A stretch of 27,212 bases of DNA from SHZI01 sp964384525 (GTDB taxonomy: Bacteria; Pseudomonadota; Gammaproteobacteria; Steroidobacterales; GCA-2729495), in the NCBI GenBank assembly GCA_964384525.1, contig CAYLKO010000036.1, forward strand, positions 1 through 27,212, written 5' to 3'. Shown one piece after another: positions 23,820 to 27,212 of the stretch (position 1 is its first letter; every line of letters begins with the position of its first letter). A program made the position numbers and the translations under genes. The notes below the pieces were generated by a model. That model was not told the origin of the DNA. It made no database searches and was given only the letters and a program-made list of their open reading frames with translations.

Positions 23820-25082
23820 TCAGGTTGATGGATAAAGGCGCTGAAACTCGGCCACCGCGCGCAGGAGGCTGTCCTCGATCGACACGCCGGCGAACCAGTT
23901 CCCAACCAGACCGAGGCGCTCCGTGCCCAGATGACGATCGATCGCCGTGATCCGGGCAGCATGGCCCGTGCGCAGGGCCGGCAGACGGTTGTGCCTGACC
24001 ACATGATCGAGGACACGATCAGGGGCAACGCCCAGGACGGCGCAGGCTCGGGTCAACTGGTGTGCGGCCTCCACGCCCGTGCGGAAGTGAAAGGTTAAAG
24101 CCCGATATCGCGGATCCGGCACCACGTCGCGCGAGAGCGTCGCATAGAACGCATCGCCCTGCGCAATGATGCCGGCCAGCGGGGGCAGATGCGAAGCGCC
24201 GGCTTCGAACATCACGGCCAGGCTGTCGAAGCCGGCCATGCCGATCGAGGCACATTCCCCGGCCAACAGCGGCGCAGCCTCGTGCAACAGCCGTGCGGCA
24301 ACATCGGGTGCAACCGCCAGGACCACCGTACCGGCAGTCATGCTGCTGCCGTCCGCCAGCCACAGGCGCCAGCCCTGTGCAAGGCCCTCGATGCGCCCGA
24401 CCGCCATACCGGTCCGCAACACCACACCGGGCTGCTGCACCACTGCCCCGGCCACGGCATCGATCAGGCTGCCGAGACCCATCGGGCCGCTAAAGTTCTG
24501 CAGCACGGTTTTGTCCCTGGGCTTTTTCCGGAACACCGCATCGGCGGGAAACCCGGCGGCTGGCTGGCAGGTCATTGCATCGAGTGCCGGACCGACGACA
24601 TGCTCGAAGTTCCAGCGACCGACGAGACCGCCAAAATACTCCTGCACGGTCATGCCTCGGGGCCGCAGCCACAGCGCACGCGGCAATGACAGCAGCAGCC
24701 GGGGAATCGACAGGGCGCCGGTGATTGTCCGGAGACGGTCATCAGCCAGCAGGCGGAACGGCAGCTCGCGTCGTGGCCGGATGCCGGTGAGTGCCCCCGT
24801 CGAACGCAGGATGTCGATCAGGGTGCCGTAGCTGTTGTAACAGGTGTGGGCGCCAAGCTCGGCCCAGAAGTCACCACCGCCATGACTGAAGCGGTGGGTG
24901 TGAATGGCGCCGCCAACTCGTGCCGAAGCCTCGATCAGCAGCGGCTGCAAGCCCCGTCGTGCCGCGAAATGGGCAAATCCCAGGCCGCTGATGCCCGCCC
25001 CGACGATGACGAGTTCGTTATCAACGCCGGGGGCCGCAGGATTAGCCGTCGGACTTGGTCCGCGTCCAGAGCTGATAGACAC
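23820..25082 (-). CDS. Protoporphyrinogen oxidase-like FAD flavoprotein
   Basis: Member of the amine oxidase/protoporphyrinogen oxidase flavoprotein family. The 420-aa protein has an N-terminal Rossmann FAD motif (VIVGAGISGLG, 26-36), the following E-x-GG segment EASARVGGAIHT, a central helical substrate domain, and a C-terminal FAD-binding signature GLVGNWFAGVSIEDSLLRAV. That last motif resembles the GNY-x-GVS-x-P end of oxygen-dependent protoporphyrinogen oxidase (HemY/HemG type), so heme synthesis is possible, but carotenoid- or amine-type activities are not excluded. No signal peptide is seen, so it is probably cytoplasmic. The start is GTG 25082, inside the 3' end of the upstream gene (41-nt overlap); no other ATG, GTG or TTG precedes the FAD motif. 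The stop lies 11 nt past the Rieske terminator. Confidence 0.8.
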   Translation of the reverse strand: MSISSGRGPSPTANPAAPGVDNELVIVGAGISGLGFAHFAARRGLQPLLIEASARVGGAIHTHRFSHGGGDFWAELGAHTCYNSYGTLIDILRSTGALTGIRPRRELPFRLLADDRLRTITGALSIPRLLLSLPRALWLRPRGMTVQEYFGGLVGRWNFEHVVGPALDAMTCQPAAGFPADAVFRKKPRDKTVLQNFSGPMGLGSLIDAVAGAVVQQPGVVLRTGMAVGRIEGLAQGWRLWLADGSSMTAGTVVLAVAPDVAARLLHEAAPLLAGECASIGMAGFDSLAVMFEAGASHLPPLAGIIAQGDAFYATLSRDVVPDPRYRALTFHFRTGVEAAHQLTRACAVLGVAPDRVLDHVVRHNRLPALRTGHAARITAIDRHLGTERLGLVGNWFAGVSIEDSLLRAVAEFQRLYPST

Positions 25083-25839
25083 CCTTGTCGTTGTCGGGCA
25101 GGTTGGTGTCGAAGTAGTAGATCTGCTGCGGCGTGATGCGGATCAGGTCAAAGCGGCGCTCAGCCCGCTGCTTGGTCACGCGCACGAGATTGTATTTGTC
25201 GAGTATCTTGAAAAATCTCGGGTCGGACGAGGGAATGACTTCCGCGGTGCCCCGGATCTGCACGCTGCGCCATTCCTGGGTACCGCCCTCGGCCACCGTC
25301 CAGCCCTTGAAACGGACGGCGCTGATATTGGGATTTTCCCGGAGTTGCAGCAGTTTCTCCGTACCGACTTCGGAGACCACATAGAGAACCTTCTGATCCT
25401 TGTCGAGGACCATGTCCACCGTCGTCGCGATGGGGATGTTGTTGCGCGAGGTGGCAATCGCAAAACGTTCCCGGCCCGGCAGGAACTCCACCACCCTCGC
25501 CCAGATGTCGTCGTTGCTCAACTGGGGGAAATTGTTGATGAACTGCGAGGACGCGGTGCTCATGAAATCGTAGCTGACCGAATGACACTCGCTGCAGGTC
25601 ATGCCGCGCGAGTATTTTCGATGATTCGGTGACATGACCTGGTCCGACTTGAGCGGCGGGCCATCAAAGATGATGGCCACATGGCCCAATTCGCCGGCGC
25701 CGACATTGATGCCCTGGTGGGCGGTTTTCTGGGGTTCGGTTTTGTTCTCGGCCGCAAAAGCCGCACCACCGGCACTGGCAAGCAAGAGCAGCGCCAGCGA
25801 GCTCGTGAAGGGCGTGAGCAGCGGGGAGTATCTGGACAT
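25042..25839 (-). CDS. Secreted protein with CxxCH heme site and pyridoxamine 5'-phosphate oxidase-like barrel
   Basis: 265 aa. A Sec signal peptide (hydrophobic about 9-24, cleavage near AFA-AEN at 29/30) directs it to the periplasm. Residues 81-86 (TCSECH) contain one c-type heme attachment motif with Cys82, Cys85 and His86. Residues 105-260 resemble the PNPOx-like FMN split barrel: RFAIATSRNNIPIATTVDM, DQKVLYVVSEVGTEKLLQL, RENPNISAVRFKGW, EWRSVQIRGTAEVI, and PQQIYYFD near the end. Whether it binds FMN, heme or both cannot be seen. The start is ATG 25839 with AGGAG 9 nt upstream; a longer reading to 25935 has no signal-peptide logic. It has its own promoter and overlaps the flavoprotein gene downstream, suggesting co-expression. 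Confidence 0.8.
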   Translation of the reverse strand: MSRYSPLLTPFTSSLALLLLASAGGAAFAAENKTEPQKTAHQGINVGAGELGHVAIIFDGPPLKSDQVMSPNHRKYSRGMTCSECHSVSYDFMSTASSQFINNFPQLSNDDIWARVVEFLPGRERFAIATSRNNIPIATTVDMVLDKDQKVLYVVSEVGTEKLLQLRENPNISAVRFKGWTVAEGGTQEWRSVQIRGTAEVIPSSDPRFFKILDKYNLVRVTKQRAERRFDLIRITPQQIYYFDTNLPDNDKGVYQLWTRTKSDG

Positions 25840-25905
25840 CCGGCATTTCTCCTGGATTGTTGGCCCGTGTGGGCGAACCGTGCGGCCATTGGCCAACTTC
25901 GCCGC

Positions 25906-25935
25906 ATTATGCTGACGCCGAATTCGGGCCGTCAA
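25906..25935 (-). promoter_or_regulatory. Sigma70-type promoter of the cytochrome/flavin-fold gene
   Basis: The minus strand has TTGACG (25930-25935) as -35, an 18-bp spacer, and CATAAT (25906-25911) as -10; each hexamer matches 5 of 6 consensus bases. The predicted start lies about 60 nt upstream of ATG 25839. It is the best-formed promoter noticed in the window. Confidence 0.6.
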
Positions 25936-26045
25936 TGCAGATAGGTACTATCCACAACAGGCTCGCAACACGACGTGCGGAAGGTCGCGGTGCATCGGGT
26001 ACCATTTGAAGATTGCCGTGGTCAATCCATACGCAGGAGTCCGGA

Positions 26046-27212
26046 GTGAAGCATCCAAAACCAACACTGATCAGTCGACGAGGCGCCATCCGGAAGATCG
26101 GCACGGCCATCGGCGCGGCGAGTCTGGCATCGGGGTTCGGCCTGGCGGCGTGCAGCCCGCGGCGCAGCGATGCCGATGTCATCGTCATCGGGGCGGGTCT
26201 CGCCGGCCTGAATGCCGCCATCCTGTTGCAGGACCAGGGTCTCGACGTGCTGGTCCTGGAAGCCGGCAGACGGGTGGGTGGGCGCGTCCACACACTGGAT
26301 TCCCTGGCAGGTCACCCCGAAGCCGGTGGCTCGGAGATCGGCGCAGACTATGCCCGCGTGCTCGACATGCTGCAGCGGATCGGCAAGCCGGACATGGCGA
26401 GCTGGCTCGATCAGGTGGATCCGAACACTGCCCTGCAGATCGACGGCGCCATGATTGCGCTCAAGGACTGGCCAACAGCACCGCAAAACCTGCTGCCCGC
26501 GCCCGAACACGGGACACCACCGATCGCCCTCATCAAGCGGTTCATGCCGGCCGTATCGCCTCTGGGTGACATGTCGAGCTGGCTGGATCCGCTCGTCCGG
26601 AAATTCGACATCCCGTTTGACACCTGGCTCAAACAGCAGGGCGCCAGCGATGAGGCGCTCCGCCTGATCAGCCGGCAAGTGCCGTCCGGGACCTTGAGTG
26701 GCACTTCGGCGCTGTGGATGTTGCGGGCTCAACGCGCGGAAAAATCCGCCGGCGGCATCAGCGCCCTGCGCCGGATCAAGGCCGGTGCAAGCCGGCTGCC
26801 CGAAGGCATGGCGGCGTTGTTGAAACGCGAAATTCGCTTTGACGCCGCGGCGCTCGGCATCCGTTCGACGGCGGATCAGGTGGAAGTCGAGGATCGCAAC
26901 GGCAAGATGTATCGGGCGTCGTTCGCGGTGTCCACCCTGCCCATGAGCATGGCCCGCAAGATCCGCTACGAGCCTGAATTGCCCGCCATCCAGGCCGAGG
27001 CCTTTGCGAAGATTCCGCAGGGGGAAGCGACGTCGGTGTTCTTCAACGTGAAGACACCGTACTGGGATGAGGATGGCCTGCCAGCCGGTTTCTGGAGCAA
27101 CACCGCGGGCTGGGTGCTCCGCTACGCCGCGGATCCGGGCTACTACCTGTGGATGTTCAGGGACGGCGCCAGCAACCAGTCATGGCGCAACCTGGATGAC
27201 GCCAGCATCCTG
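26046..27212 (+). CDS. Tat-exported lipoprotein flavin amine oxidase (3' end outside the window)
   Basis: FAD-dependent amine oxidase (monoamine oxidase-like); 389 codons are open to the window edge. The N-terminus has a twin-arginine motif (ISRRGAIRK, Arg11-Arg12), a hydrophobic segment (about 17-33) and a lipobox LAAC (Cys36), so it is probably a Tat-exported, lipid-anchored protein. The FAD motif VIVIGAGLAGLNAA (about 45-58) and EAGRRVGGRVHTLDS follow. Later segments include FAVSTLPMSMARKIRYEPEL, typical of the amine oxidase core. The start is GTG 26046 with AGGAG 6 nt upstream. It is divergent from the heme-site gene, with a 206-bp intergenic region. The substrate is unknown. Confidence 0.85.
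   Translation, partial: MKHPKPTLISRRGAIRKIGTAIGAASLASGFGLAACSPRRSDADVIVIGAGLAGLNAAILLQDQGLDVLVLEAGRRVGGRVHTLDSLAGHPEAGGSEIGADYARVLDMLQRIGKPDMASWLDQVDPNTALQIDGAMIALKDWPTAPQNLLPAPEHGTPPIALIKRFMPAVSPLGDMSSWLDPLVRKFDIPFDTWLKQQGASDEALRLISRQVPSGTLSGTSALWMLRAQRAEKSAGGISALRRIKAGASRLPEGMAALLKREIRFDAAALGIRSTADQVEVEDRNGKMYRASFAVSTLPMSMARKIRYEPELPAIQAEAFAKIPQGEATSVFFNVKTPYWDEDGLPAGFWSNTAGWVLRYAADPGYYLWMFRDGASNQSWRNLDDASIL

Noticed and set aside
22324..23820. Integrated element using tRNA-Leu as attachment site
   Set aside because: No integrase and no direct repeat of the tRNA 3' end were seen downstream within the window.

Overview
The window is chromosomal DNA of a high-GC gammaproteobacterium. Conserved blocks guaBA | xseA, trmJ-isc-ndk-rlmN-pilW-rodZ-hisS-yfgM-bamB-der and queA-tgt-yajC-secD-secF are characteristic of that class. 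The MetX-type acyltransferase and the base composition suggest the Xanthomonadales/Nevskiales/Steroidobacterales side, but this is inference. A run of 10 Ns inside rlmN shows that it is a draft or metagenome assembly.

Layout. (1) 42-3075, minus: guaB-guaA, the two steps from IMP to GMP, divergent from xseA (plus, 3123-4454). guaA has no ATG, GTG or TTG upstream of its conserved N-terminus; the best start is ATT behind a strong Shine-Dalgarno inside the end of guaB. (2) 4383-15919, minus: a tightly packed run trmJ, iscS-like fusion, iscA, ndk, rlmN, pilW, rodZ, hisS, yfgM, bamB, der, metX. Many genes overlap by 4 nt (GTGA or ATGA). It joins tRNA modification, Fe-S supply, nucleotide balance, pilus and cell-shape factors, translation, envelope biogenesis, ribosome assembly and sulfur amino-acid synthesis. 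The usual iscR, separate iscU, hscB/hscA, fdx and ispG are absent from their expected places. The cysteine desulfurase carries a C-terminal, cysteine-poor IscU-like domain. (3) 16013-16813, plus: suhB, divergent from trmJ. (4) 16845-22278, minus: queA (broken by three in-frame stops), tgt, yajC, secD, secF. (5) 22324-22410: tRNA-Leu(CAA). (6) 22562-27212: an accessory redox region. It holds a Rieske oxygenase with a strong terminator, a protoporphyrinogen-oxidase-like flavoprotein, a secreted protein combining a CxxCH heme site with a pyridoxamine-phosphate-oxidase-like barrel, and a divergent Tat-exported lipoprotein amine oxidase cut by the window end.

The least ordinary items are the IscS/degenerate-IscU fusion with its reduced isc cluster, the ATT start of guaA, the clustered nonsense codons in queA next to an intact tgt, the serine-O-succinyltransferase-like MetX, and the heme/flavin-fold and Tat-flavoprotein pair in the last 4.7 kb. 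No CRISPR array, insertion sequence, phage gene or rRNA was seen. No gene-free stretch exceeds 300 bases; the longest are 22411-22561 and 25840-26045.
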